Positions 21,851 through 30,587 of a stretch of DNA of 38,028 nt are shown piece after piece. The notes beneath the pieces were generated by a model. That model was given only the letters and a program-made list of their open reading frames with translations. It did not search any database and was not told the origin of the DNA. Position 1 is the stretch's first letter; each line of letters starts with the position of its first letter. A program made the position numbers and the translations under genes. The stretch is from positions 1 to 38,028 of the forward strand of contig JBBRWV010000020.1 in NCBI GenBank assembly GCA_038248985.1, in the 5' to 3' direction. This DNA is from JBBRWV01 sp038248985 (lineage in GTDB: Bacteria; Planctomycetota; Phycisphaerae; WQYP01).

Positions 21851-23443
21851 TTGTTCGCCAAGATCCTCAATATCTTCCGCATCGCTGAACTCCGCACGAA
21901 GATTATCTTCACGCTCAGCATGCTGGTGATTTACCGCATCGGGTTTTACATTCCGCTGCCGGGTGTGAATGCTCCGGCGCTGCGCGAACAAGCGATGCAA
22001 GCTGCGCGCGATCAGTCCGCATTCGGCGCTCTGTCCAATTATCTATCGATGTTCTCCGGCGGCGATCTGGGGCAATCGACCATCTTTGGCCTGGGCATCA
22101 TGCCGTACATTTCCGCTTCGATTATTCTCCAACTCCTCGGCACGGTTATCCCGGCCCTGGAAAAGCTTAAGAAAGAGGGCGAGCCGGGTGTCCGCAAAAT
22201 TAACGAATGGACCCGCTACCTCACGGTGCTCATTTGCTTCATCCAAGGCGGAATGTGGATGTACCATTTGGGCACGTCCGACAATGGCAGCCTGCTTTAC
22301 GCCGATGCACGGGACAGCTATTTTTGGATTTTCTCCATCACCGGCCTGTGTGCGCTGACCGCCGGATCGGTGTTTCTTATGTGGCTGGGCGAGCAGATCG
22401 ATCATTACGGCATTGGCAACGGCGTCTCGCTGATCATCACGGCCGGGATTGTTTCGCGCATGCCCTCGGCGATTTACATGCTTTATGCGGGATCGCCATT
22501 CAAGGGCGTCGTGGAGGGGGTGTTCGGCGGCATAGTTAACCTTAGTTTCGAGCAGATCAAGGCACCGCTGGGAAATGTTGCCAAGCAGATGTCGTCGGCA
22601 CCCTACGGCCCGGCCACCCTGGCCTTTGTCGTGTTCTGTTTTGTTTTCGTCATTGCCGGCGCGATCCTGCTAACGCAGGCGCAGCGGCGCATTCGCATCA
22701 ACCATGCCAAGCACATGCGCGGCCGCAAGGTCTATGGGGGCCAGGACGCTTACCTTCCGCTGCGTGTGAATCACGCCGGCGTCATGCCGATCATCTTTGC
22801 GTCGACGCTCATGATGTTTCCGGTGCTTCTGTTCAGCAAGACTACCGACTACATTGCCAATCATGGGGCGACGGGAACGTGGTATTACCAGATAAGCCTT
22901 TTTCTCTACAAGAACTTCACCAATGGCCAGTATTTCCACGAAGTCACCTACTGTGCCATGATTTTCTTCTTCTCGTATTTCTGGAACACCGTTCAATTCC
23001 AGCCCAAGGAAATGGCCAACCAGCTTCGCGATTACGGTTCGTTTATCCCGGGTCTGCGGCCGGGCAAGCGCACGGCCGATTATCTGGAAGCCGTTATGTC
23101 GCGCGTCACTTACGTCGGGGCGTCGTTTCTTTGCATCATCGCAATTGTCCCGTCCATCATCGCCAGCAAGATGCTCGGCGGCACTTCCGAGGCGTATCAG
23201 ATATCGCAGTTTCTCGGCGGTACGGGCTTGCTTATCGTGATCTCGGTCATGCTTGATCTGGTGAACCGCATTGAAGCCCAACTGGTCATGCGCAATTACG
23301 GCGGGTTTCTCGATGGCGGAAATGGCGGCGGAGGCGGCAACAATGCCAAGATCCGCCGACCCAAGGGCGGACCAGTTCGCGGTCCGACCCAGTTGCAGCC
23401 AGCGTCGTATGATTCAGATAAACCCAGAGGTCTCCCCGCATGA
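21851..23443 (+). CDS. secY: preprotein translocase subunit SecY
   Basis: 530 residues against about 440 usual. The channel protein of the Sec translocon, with about 10 hydrophobic segments. RIGFYIPLPGVN, the plug region, and the loop with RPGKRTADYL are conserved. The start is a TTG with GAGG 5 bases upstream; no ATG fits. Extra length lies in extracytoplasmic loops and in a Gly-rich basic C-terminal tail (about 490-530). Its stop overlaps the adk ATG (ATGA), implying translational coupling. Confidence 0.97.
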   Translation: MFAKILNIFRIAELRTKIIFTLSMLVIYRIGFYIPLPGVNAPALREQAMQAARDQSAFGALSNYLSMFSGGDLGQSTIFGLGIMPYISASIILQLLGTVIPALEKLKKEGEPGVRKINEWTRYLTVLICFIQGGMWMYHLGTSDNGSLLYADARDSYFWIFSITGLCALTAGSVFLMWLGEQIDHYGIGNGVSLIITAGIVSRMPSAIYMLYAGSPFKGVVEGVFGGIVNLSFEQIKAPLGNVAKQMSSAPYGPATLAFVVFCFVFVIAGAILLTQAQRRIRINHAKHMRGRKVYGGQDAYLPLRVNHAGVMPIIFASTLMMFPVLLFSKTTDYIANHGATGTWYYQISLFLYKNFTNGQYFHEVTYCAMIFFFSYFWNTVQFQPKEMANQLRDYGSFIPGLRPGKRTADYLEAVMSRVTYVGASFLCIIAIVPSIIASKMLGGTSEAYQISQFLGGTGLLIVISVMLDLVNRIEAQLVMRNYGGFLDGGNGGGGGNNAKIRRPKGGPVRGPTQLQPASYDSDKPRGLPA

Positions 23444-24093
23444 GGCTTGCCCTTCTCGGCCCTCCCGGCTCGGGTAAAGGCACCCAGGCCCAACGAATCT
23501 GCGCGAGTTTTAGCCTCATCCATCTCGCCAGCGGCGATATTTTGCGCCAGGAAAAATCGTCAGGCACGCCGCTGGGCCAGCAAATTCGCGAGTTTATCGA
23601 TAACGGCCTGCTGGTACCCGATGACTTGATGATTGACCTGATGCGTCATCGAATTCAGTCGCTGCCGCAAGGGTTCGTGCTCGATGGTTTTCCCCGAACT
23701 CTGCCCCAGGCGCAGAATCTTAATCGCATGCTCTTTGAACTCAATCGGCCACTCATGCTGGTGCTCAATTTTGTGGTCAATCCGAAGGTGCTTTCGCGGC
23801 GTTTTGAAGGCCGGCGGGTTTGTCCGGTTTGTCTTTCGGTCTACCACTTGGATTCGCTGCCGCCGGCGGAACCGGGTATTTGCGATCAAGACGGGGCGAA
23901 GCTGATTATTCGCGATGACGACAGGCCGGAGGTTGTCACGAAGCGTATCACGACGTACCAGGAGACGATGGCCCCGCTCATCGCCTATTTCGCGCAGTTG
24001 GGCAATTTCAAGACCATTGATGCTTCCGGCAGCATTGATGAAGTGACCAAGGCGGTCTCCGACAAGATCAACCGCCATTTTGATGATGAATGA
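23440..24093 (+). CDS. adk: adenylate kinase
   Basis: 217 residues. Converts ATP + AMP to 2 ADP. P-loop GPPGSGKGT (residues 7-15), LDGFPRT (81-87) and a zinc-type LID with C128, C131, C148 and D151 (C-x2-C-x16-C-x2-D). It overlaps secY by four bases and its stop overlaps a possible map start in the same ATGA manner. The secY-adk-map order is classical. Confidence 0.97.
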   Translation: MRLALLGPPGSGKGTQAQRICASFSLIHLASGDILRQEKSSGTPLGQQIREFIDNGLLVPDDLMIDLMRHRIQSLPQGFVLDGFPRTLPQAQNLNRMLFELNRPLMLVLNFVVNPKVLSRRFEGRRVCPVCLSVYHLDSLPPAEPGICDQDGAKLIIRDDDRPEVVTKRITTYQETMAPLIAYFAQLGNFKTIDASGSIDEVTKAVSDKINRHFDDE

Positions 24094-24105
24094 CTCCTTC
24101 CGTTG

Positions 24106-24118
24106 TCCCTGACCCCTC
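24106..24118 (+). repeat. CCCTGACC-type repeat before map
   Basis: TCCCTGACCCCTC, a two-unit copy of the C-rich spacer family, 7 bases before the preferred map start. Confidence 0.4.
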
Positions 24119-24125
24119 GGAACCC

Positions 24126-24911
24126 ATGAAGATCAACCTCAAATCCCGTCGCGATATCGAACTCATGCGAGCTGCCGGCCGCGTAGTGCATAAGGCCCTG
24201 CTGCGGGCTAAAGAAATCGCAAAACCCGGTCTGACCACACTTGAATTAGATCGCGTTGTCTACGATACTTATACGGCTGCTGGCGGCCAGGGTCTTTTCA
24301 AATGGTATCCCACGTATGAGTCCGGTAAGGGCTTTCCGGGGAACACCTGCATCAGCATCAACGATGAAGTCGTGCATGGGATTCCGGGCAACCGGGTTCT
24401 TCTGGATGGCGACATCGTCAGTGTTGATTGTGGAATCATTCTGGGCGGTTACTGCGGTGACTCGGCATTGACGATTCAGATCGGGACGGTAACGCCCGAG
24501 ATTGAAAAGCTGTGTCGAATTACGCAGGAAACGCTGGAACTGGCCATCAGGGAAATTCGACCCGGACGACGGTGGTCCGATGTCGCCAAGAAAATGCAGG
24601 AGCATGTCGAAAAGCAAGGCATGTCCTGCGTGCGTGAGTTTGTCGGCCACGGTGTTGGCACGAAGCTGCACGAAGATCCGAAAGTGCCCAATTATCTGGC
24701 GGATGACTTCCGCAAGAAGGGCGACTTTTACCTGCAGCCGGGGATGACGTTGGCGGTTGAGCCGATGGTCATACTCGACAGCACCCACGAGGTCGTTGTG
24801 CTCGATGACGCCTGGACGGTTGTCACCAAGAACAAGGCCCCCGCGGCCCACTATGAACACACGATCGCCGTCACCGCCACCGGCTGTGATGTGCTGACCG
24901 ACGGAAGATAA
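24126..24911 (+). CDS. map: methionine aminopeptidase, type I
   Basis: 261 residues from ATG 24126; an ATG at 24090 overlapping the adk stop would add 12 residues (TPSVVPDPSEP), which looks like read-through of a CCTGACCC repeat. Removes the initiator Met. All five metal ligands are present (from 24126): D101, D112, H175, E212 and E244, the last within HYEHTIAVT. GHGVGTKLHEDP is the family signature. Confidence 0.96.
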   Translation: MKINLKSRRDIELMRAAGRVVHKALLRAKEIAKPGLTTLELDRVVYDTYTAAGGQGLFKWYPTYESGKGFPGNTCISINDEVVHGIPGNRVLLDGDIVSVDCGIILGGYCGDSALTIQIGTVTPEIEKLCRITQETLELAIREIRPGRRWSDVAKKMQEHVEKQGMSCVREFVGHGVGTKLHEDPKVPNYLADDFRKKGDFYLQPGMTLAVEPMVILDSTHEVVVLDDAWTVVTKNKAPAAHYEHTIAVTATGCDVLTDGR

Positions 24912-24920
24912 GAGGAATCA

Positions 24921-25136
24921 ATGCCCAAAGAAGACGCCATCCGAGTTGAAGCCATCGTGCTTGAGTCTCTGCCCAACGCCATGTTTCGGCTCAAGCTGGA
25001 AAACGGCCACACGCTCATCGGCCACGTTTCAGGAAAGATGCGTATGAATTTCATCCGCATTCTACCGGGCGACAAGGTGGTGGTTGAGATGAGCCCGTAT
25101 GACCTCAACCGCGGGCGCATCGTGACCCGCAATTAA
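24921..25136 (+). CDS. infA: translation initiation factor IF-1
   Basis: 71 residues, a single S1-like OB fold. LPNAMFRLKLENGHTLIGHV and the C-terminal SPYDLNRGRIVTR are diagnostic. It blocks the A site during initiation. AGAGGAA lies upstream, 9 bases after the map stop. Confidence 0.97.
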   Translation: MPKEDAIRVEAIVLESLPNAMFRLKLENGHTLIGHVSGKMRMNFIRILPGDKVVVEMSPYDLNRGRIVTRN

Positions 25137-25253
25137 GGTTTTTAACTGTATGTATCCTGCGCCCCGTCGAGCTGCTGACGTTAATTTTACGTCCCTCACC
25201 TAATCGATGGAATCGCTTAAAAACGTCGGCAGATTGGACAAGGGAGTTTTCTC

Positions 25254-25370
25254 ATGAAGGTTCGTTCCTCCGTCAAGCGTATTTGCGAGCACTGCAAGAT
25301 TGTGCGACGCAATGGCGTCCTCCGCGTGGTCTGCAAGGCCGACCCGCGTCACAAGCAGCGTCAAGGCTAA
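25254..25370 (+). CDS. rpmJ: 50S ribosomal protein L36
   Basis: 38 residues: MKVRSSVKRICEHCKIVRRN and so on. The zinc ribbon is complete (C-x2-C, then C-x4-H in VVCKADPRH), so this is the zinc-binding form. AGGGAG lies 7-8 bases before the ATG. infA-rpmJ-rpsM is the standard order. Confidence 0.96.
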   Translation: MKVRSSVKRICEHCKIVRRNGVLRVVCKADPRHKQRQG

Positions 25371-25484
25371 TCGTTTCAATAACCCACTAACCGTTACTTG
25401 TTATCTACAACTTTGGCCGGATACCCGAAACCGGAAACGTTTTCCGCTCACGGGATTCAGGTCGCTACCAAAAAGGAACTCTCC

Positions 25485-25868
25485 ATGCCCCGTATTTCCG
25501 GTATTGACATCCCCATCGACAAACCCGTCGGCATCAGCCTCCGCTACATTTACGGCGTCGGCCGCGTGAACGCCGTCGACATCTGCCGCGAGGCCGGTAT
25601 CGATCCGCAGAAACGCGCTCGTGACCTTAACGAAGAAGAAGTCGGTCGCATCGTCAACATTCTCGATCGTTCGTACGTTGTCGAAGGCGCCCTTCGCCGG
25701 CAGGTTCAGCAGAATATTCAGCGGCTCAAAGACATCAACTGCTACCGGGGCAGCCGCCACCGTCGCAGCCTGCCCGTTCGCGGTCAGCGTACCCGGTCCA
25801 ACGCTCGTACCCGCAAGGGCCCGCGTAAGACCGTCGCCGGCAAGAAGGGCGTCAAGGAACTCGGATAA
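25485..25868 (+). CDS. rpsM: 30S ribosomal protein S13
   Basis: 127 residues from ATG 25485 with AAGGAA upstream; the open frame reaches back to 25398 but that part is spacer. RISGIDIPIDKPVGISL and the C-terminal RTRSNARTRKGPRKTVAGKK match. S13 contacts P-site tRNA and the intersubunit bridges. Confidence 0.97.
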   Translation: MPRISGIDIPIDKPVGISLRYIYGVGRVNAVDICREAGIDPQKRARDLNEEEVGRIVNILDRSYVVEGALRRQVQQNIQRLKDINCYRGSRHRRSLPVRGQRTRSNARTRKGPRKTVAGKKGVKELG

Positions 25869-25870
25869 AC

Positions 25871-25902
25871 CAGTGGTCAGTGGCCAGCTGTCAGTGGTCA
25901 GT
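25871..25902 (+). repeat. CAGTGGT heptamer repeat
   Basis: CAGTGGT, CAGTGGC, CAGCTGT, CAGTGGT, CAGTAG in tandem, directly after the rpsM stop. It resembles the short tandem heptamer repeats known from some cyanobacterial genomes. A related ACAACTGATAG lies 30 bases further on. Confidence 0.75.
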
Positions 25903-26026
25903 AGAACTGATCGCGGCGCTCTGGCCCACGGACAACTGATAGCTTGCAATTAATCTCGGGTCAGGACTAGCCCCGCTTGTCGCGCGGCCGAATCCGTAAC
26001 CAGCCCATTACTTAAGGAATTCCCTC

Positions 26027-26404
26027 ATGGCCAAAGCCAAAAAGAAAATTCGAAAGAACGTTGTCAAAGGGATCGCCCACATCAAGGCGTCCTTCAACAA
26101 CACGCAGGTCACCATCACCGACGTCAACGGCGAAACACTCGCCTGGGACTCGGCCGGCACCGTCGGCTTCAAGGGCGCCCGCAAGTCGACGCCTTTTGCC
26201 GCCACCCGCGCTGCGGAAAACTGTGCCACCAAGGCCAAGAAGTACGGTCTGGCGGAAGTGGAAGTGCGCGTCAAAGGGCCAGGCTCGGGTCGCGAATCGG
26301 CAATCACCGCGTTGCAGGCCAGCGGCCTGAAGATCACGGCGATTGAAGACAACACCCCGTTGCCGCACAACGGCTGCCGCCCCCCGAAGAAACGTCGCGT
26401 GTAA
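26027..26404 (+). CDS. rpsK: 30S ribosomal protein S11
   Basis: 125 residues. HIKASFNNTQVTITDVNG and the C-terminal NGCRPPKKRRV are diagnostic. S11 forms the platform near the mRNA exit. TAAGGAATT precedes the ATG. rpsD (S4), usually next, is absent. Confidence 0.97.
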   Translation: MAKAKKKIRKNVVKGIAHIKASFNNTQVTITDVNGETLAWDSAGTVGFKGARKSTPFAATRAAENCATKAKKYGLAEVEVRVKGPGSGRESAITALQASGLKITAIEDNTPLPHNGCRPPKKRRV

Positions 26405-26546
26405 CCACTCTCAGGCTTCAAGTGCACGGCTGGTCCGTACCTTGAGTCTTGAAACTTGTATCGTGAAACTTATCAATTCTCGTCCGCGTGACAGATGCTC
26501 TTGTGAGCGATAATCCGCAGGCGAAAAACCCTCAAGGAGACCCACT

Positions 26547-27560
26547 ATGCGTATTCGTTGGCGCGGGCTTGAACTCCCGCATTCCGTCATCAAAGACCCG
26601 TCCGTTCAGACCGAAACCTATTCCAAGTTTGTCGTCGAGCCCTTCGAACGCGGCTTTGGAAACACGATCGGCAACTCCCTGCGTCGCATCCTGCTCTCGT
26701 CGCTCGAAGGTGCCGCTGCAGTCAATGTCAAAATCGCTGGCGTTGATCATGAGTTCGCCCAGATCGATGGCGTGATGGAAGATGTCACGGACATCATCCT
26801 CAACATCAAGCAACTGATTGTCTCGATGGATTCGGAAACCCCCAAGACACTTTCCGTGGTCAAAAAAGGCCCCGGCGTCGTCACTGCGGGCGACCTGACC
26901 GGTGACGCGTCCATCAGCGTTTACAACAAGAATCTCGTGCTCGCGACGCTTACTTCCGAAGCCGAGTTCAATATGGAACTCGATATTCACAAGGGCCGCG
27001 GTTTTGTAACGGCCGTCGAAAACACGCCGGAGGAGCAGATCATCGGCGTGATTCCGATCGACTCTATCTACTCGCCCGTGACGCGCGTTCGCTACTCTCG
27101 TGAAGATACCCGCGTGGGCCAGAAGACCAACTACGATCGGCTTATCCTCGAGATTTGGACCAACGGCACCATCACGCCGGAATTGGCTTTGGTCGAAGCG
27201 GCCAAGATTCTGCGTAAGCATCTCAACGCGTTCGTGCAGATGTTCGAACCGGGCGACAGCCTCGATGCCGAGATGCTCGATCGCGACCTCGTCGCCACGC
27301 CCCAGATGAACGAAGAGCTGCAGGGCAAACTCAATCAGCCCATCTCGGTGCTGGACCTGTCCGTCCGCGCCAGCAACTGCCTTGAGTCCGCCAAGATCCA
27401 CACGATCGGCGATCTGGCCAAGCTGACCGACGGCGACCTTCTCAAGGTGCGTTCTTTCGGCAAGACCTCGCTTCGCGAAGTGAAACGTAAACTCCAGGAC
27501 ATCGGCCTCTCGCTCGGTATGGCTATCGGCTCTGCCGCGCCGGCCGAAGCCAATGCCTAA
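26547..27560 (+). CDS. rpoA: RNA polymerase subunit alpha
   Basis: 337 residues. N-terminal dimerisation domain (about 20-235; FVVEPFERGFGNTIGNSLRR) and C-terminal DNA/activator-binding domain (about 265-325; LELSVRAxNCL as LDLSVRASNCLESAKI, then FGKTSLREVKRKL). AAGGAGA lies upstream of the ATG. It is the platform for assembling beta and beta'. Confidence 0.98.
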   Translation: MRIRWRGLELPHSVIKDPSVQTETYSKFVVEPFERGFGNTIGNSLRRILLSSLEGAAAVNVKIAGVDHEFAQIDGVMEDVTDIILNIKQLIVSMDSETPKTLSVVKKGPGVVTAGDLTGDASISVYNKNLVLATLTSEAEFNMELDIHKGRGFVTAVENTPEEQIIGVIPIDSIYSPVTRVRYSREDTRVGQKTNYDRLILEIWTNGTITPELALVEAAKILRKHLNAFVQMFEPGDSLDAEMLDRDLVATPQMNEELQGKLNQPISVLDLSVRASNCLESAKIHTIGDLAKLTDGDLLKVRSFGKTSLREVKRKLQDIGLSLGMAIGSAAPAEANA

Positions 27561-27590
27561 CTCGTAACCGTGTTCGCGGCAACCCGCGAA

Positions 27591-27619
27591 CCTGACCCCT
27601 AACCCCTGACCCTGAACCC
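27591..27619 (+). repeat. CCTGACCC tandem repeat before rplQ
   Basis: CCTGACCCCTAACCCCTGAC then CCTGAACCC: four units of 7-8 bases, ending 13 bases before the rplQ ATG. The best copy of this C-rich family in the window. Confidence 0.75.
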
Positions 27620-27632
27620 AAAAGGTGTAATT

Positions 27633-28091
27633 ATGCGTCACAGAGTAGTTGGGCGTCGCCTTTCCGCGACACCCTCGCATCGCCTCGCGATGCTTCGCAA
27701 TATGTCCCAGTCACTCATCGAACACGGCGAGATCAAGACGACCCTGCCGCGGGCCAAGGAGCTCGTGCGCTTTTTCGAGCCCCTGGTCACACAGGCGAAG
27801 AAGGGCACGCTGCATGCGCGCCGTCTGGTCATCTCCCGTTTGAATGACCGCTTCATCGCCGATCCTGAGACCGGCCTCTATGCCGAGCACACGGTTGTGC
27901 AGAAGCTTTTTAGCGACATTGCCCCGACGTTTGCGGATCGCAACGGCGGCTATACCCGCGTCGTCAAGACCGCCACGTGGCGCATCGGTGACGCTGGCGA
28001 CATCGTGATCGTGCAGATCGTGGGCATCGCCAAAACGCAGAAGAAGGCCGCGCCGAAGAAGAAGGCCAAGAAGGAAGCCGCCAAGGCCTAA
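27633..28091 (+). CDS. rplQ: 50S ribosomal protein L17
   Basis: 152 residues. MRHRVVGRRLSATPSHRLAM and the LVRFFEPLVTQAK block identify it; a Lys/Ala-rich tail of about 20 residues extends the C-terminus. It is the last gene of the cluster, followed by a clear terminator. AAAGGTG precedes the ATG. Confidence 0.97.
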   Translation: MRHRVVGRRLSATPSHRLAMLRNMSQSLIEHGEIKTTLPRAKELVRFFEPLVTQAKKGTLHARRLVISRLNDRFIADPETGLYAEHTVVQKLFSDIAPTFADRNGGYTRVVKTATWRIGDAGDIVIVQIVGIAKTQKKAAPKKKAKKEAAKA

Positions 28092-28119
28092 GGCGGAATG
28101 ATCCCATCAATTGAACAAC

Positions 28120-28154
28120 GGCTCGCGGCTGCGGAAGGCATCGCGAGCCTTTTT
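28120..28154 (+). terminator. intrinsic terminator after rplQ
   Basis: GGCTCGCG (28120-28127) and CGCGAGCC (28142-28149) form an 8-bp stem with a 14-base loop, followed by TTTTT. Ends the ribosomal cluster. Confidence 0.9.
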
Positions 28155-28181
28155 CATTGGCATCTGTGTAATGGCTCATTC

Positions 28182-30500
28182 TCACTTCGTTGCCGCGAGC
28201 ACAATATTTCTCATCAAGGCCAATGCGTACTCGGGCGCGTAGCCATTGATGCCGTCTGTTGGCGAGCCCAGCATGCCATGGGAGATATCCTCGGCGGAAA
28301 AAAGCACCGCAGTCCTCCCGCCTATTGTTAAGCCTTTCAATCGCGGCGCATCCAGCGGCCCGGCAGCCCCGGCACGCATGCCGGCATCGCGTACAAAATT
28401 TCGATACTCAACGTCCGGCAGCTTTGCGGTCGTATAAATAGCATGATCTTTCGGCAAGAGTTCCATCTTTCCCGCGCTGTTGGGGAAGATTGCTTCGAGT
28501 TCGGTTCGCGCGTTGGAGGCAAAAATCTCCCGCCCGCCGGCGGAATCGATCAAGAGTGTCCCACCACCGGCCACGTATTCCGCAATCTCCTTCCGCTGCG
28601 CCTCGGTCAAGGTAAAGGCTGCCGTTCCCGTCAAATGGGCGAGCGAGAAATCCTTGTTCAGCTTTCCCGTGCCGAGTTGCACTGTTTCGATTTCCAACTT
28701 CATCTCGTGTCTATTTGCCATAAAGATTCTCAGCCGCGGCCAACCTGCAGGTTCTGGATTGAAATTCCCCGCATATTCCAATCTTGCGACTTTCACTGTT
28801 TTTCGCGCTACTGCTTTTGCATCCGCGGATAATACATACGACTGCCCGGCCGAACGCAGCTTGGTCTTGTCATTGGCATACGTGAAGATATCGGCCATCA
28901 CTTCATAATTTGCGGCGTTCGCCGTCGCATTCATCGCCCAACTCCGCCCCAGATCCCCCGCAGGTATCGAGATCATCAACTCCCGCACGCCGTTATTCAG
29001 GCCCAAAATCCGCGGCTTCGTTCCCCAACTCTTGGGCAAATAATTCTGCCGTGTGTAAATCGCGGAATCTGGCGGCAGCTCACGAAACTCGTACATCGGG
29101 AACAGTTTAGCCCCCAATTTTTGAAAAGACTGAGAGAACGCTACTTCGCTGCAATCCGCATTGCCCACGATCATTCCCCCGCGTTCGACATAGTCGCGCA
29201 GCTTCCGTTCCTCATCGGCCGTAAACGCGAGCGCCTTGTTGCCGCTGATGTACAAGATCTGTGAGTCGAGCAAATCCTCCACGGGAAATTCGAGTTGTGC
29301 AATCTGCCACTTTAACTCCCGTTCCATCTGCCTGCCCATCCAGCCCGTCAAATTCGCCACGTCGCGCGGCCGCTGATTCCACGGGCCTTCCGTTGTCTTT
29401 CCGCCGGCGGTGATGGAATAATTGAGTTTCTGCATCACGATGGGCGCTCGGCCCCGTGCCAGGAACAAGATTGCCAGTGCCGTGTCCGTGACCTCAAACT
29501 TCCGGCCCAGGGCAATCGATCCGCTGCCATTCTGCTGCTGCAACAGGAAATTGCTCCCCTTGCGAAACCAATCCGTATCGCCAAAATAGCGCAACCCCGA
29601 CGCCAGTCCCACGCGTTCCACTGCGTACATTGTCGGCATGGGAAAATCGTGGCCAAACCGTTCCCCCGATGCAAAGCGCTTCACATCCTTGGCCATGAAA
29701 GCCATGGCTTTGTCCATTTCCGGCCACTTGGGATTTCCCGTGCATCCCACGGGCGAACCCAATCCGTCGTATGTCAAATACAGTGTTGCAATTCCTGCTG
29801 CCGTCATCCCGGGGCTGGGATCGTAGTCGCCATCTTTGGCTTTCGCGTTATCAGCAGGGTGCTTGTACCCCCACCCGCCGGAGACATCCTGATTTCGAAT
29901 CCACGCCTCCTGGACCGTTTTCCAATAGCGGTTCTCCACCTCGAGATTCAACTTCGTCGCCGCCCATGCCGCCAGAACGCCATATTGTGATCGTGAATGC
30001 GAGTAACTTTTCCCGTCATTCATATAGTCGTACATTCCCCGCGCGTTCCCTTCGGTTTTCATCCGCTTTACCAGCATGGTCAGATCCCGCTGGGCCAGTT
30101 TTCGCACGTCGTCTGATTTGGGCAAATGGGAATAGACCAGCATCCGAAACGCCATCGCATACGTCCCCTCGATCTCCGCTTTTTTCAGCCATTCAATCGC
30201 CGGCACCAGTTTTGGATTTTTCGAGCTTTCCCCGGATGCCAGCAATGCGTATGTACTTAGCGCCGTCAATCCGCCCCATTGGCCGCCTTCCGTATCATTG
30301 AGTATGGGGCGGTTCAAAATCCTTGTCGGTGCCGTCTCCCACGTTCCATCCTTGCCCTGCTGCTTGTACAGCCATGCCTTGGCCTGCACCAAAGCCAGAT
30401 CAATTCCCTCGGCGTTGGTTCGCTCCTCACACAGCGCGACCCTTCCGACCATCCCCATCACCAGCAGTGCAATAAAAACGAAAACGCGCGGACAATTCAT
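28182..30500 (-). CDS. secreted alpha-toroid (prenyltransferase/squalene cyclase-like) protein with two DUF4159 modules
   Basis: 772 residues with a signal peptide (RVFVFIALLVMGMVGRVALC). Residues about 28-370 contain repeats of the alpha/alpha-toroid kind (WGYKHPADNA, GGWGY, GSGSIALG). Two DUF4159-like modules follow: about 405-570 (a degenerate copy, LRDYVERGGMIVGNADC) and about 580-770 (EYAGNFNPEPAGWPRL, LTEAQRKEIAEYVAGGGTLL, LLPKDHAIYTT). DUF4159 folds like a class I glutamine-amidotransferase-type domain; its activity is unknown. Proteins with this architecture occur in planctomycetes. It probably works in the periplasm; no enzyme activity can be assigned. TGAGGT lies 3 bases before the ATG, a tight spacing. 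Confidence 0.75.
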   Translation of the reverse strand: MNCPRVFVFIALLVMGMVGRVALCEERTNAEGIDLALVQAKAWLYKQQGKDGTWETAPTRILNRPILNDTEGGQWGGLTALSTYALLASGESSKNPKLVPAIEWLKKAEIEGTYAMAFRMLVYSHLPKSDDVRKLAQRDLTMLVKRMKTEGNARGMYDYMNDGKSYSHSRSQYGVLAAWAATKLNLEVENRYWKTVQEAWIRNQDVSGGWGYKHPADNAKAKDGDYDPSPGMTAAGIATLYLTYDGLGSPVGCTGNPKWPEMDKAMAFMAKDVKRFASGERFGHDFPMPTMYAVERVGLASGLRYFGDTDWFRKGSNFLLQQQNGSGSIALGRKFEVTDTALAILFLARGRAPIVMQKLNYSITAGGKTTEGPWNQRPRDVANLTGWMGRQMERELKWQIAQLEFPVEDLLDSQILYISGNKALAFTADEERKLRDYVERGGMIVGNADCSEVAFSQSFQKLGAKLFPMYEFRELPPDSAIYTRQNYLPKSWGTKPRILGLNNGVRELMISIPAGDLGRSWAMNATANAANYEVMADIFTYANDKTKLRSAGQSYVLSADAKAVARKTVKVARLEYAGNFNPEPAGWPRLRIFMANRHEMKLEIETVQLGTGKLNKDFSLAHLTGTAAFTLTEAQRKEIAEYVAGGGTLLIDSAGGREIFASNARTELEAIFPNSAGKMELLPKDHAIYTTAKLPDVEYRNFVRDAGMRAGAAGPLDAPRLKGLTIGGRTAVLFSAEDISHGMLGSPTDGINGYAPEYALALMRNIVLAATK

Positions 30501-30587
30501 CGGACCTCAGCATGTCACCCCTCGAGATAAGAATACGTTCTCCGCGCAACGGTGATCGTAGACCCTGCCCTCATCTCCGGCAAACAC

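Noticed and set aside
26532..27680. Minus-strand open frame over rpoA
   Set aside because: rpoA is certain; the antisense frame has no domain and matches the usual shadow pattern of GC-rich genes.
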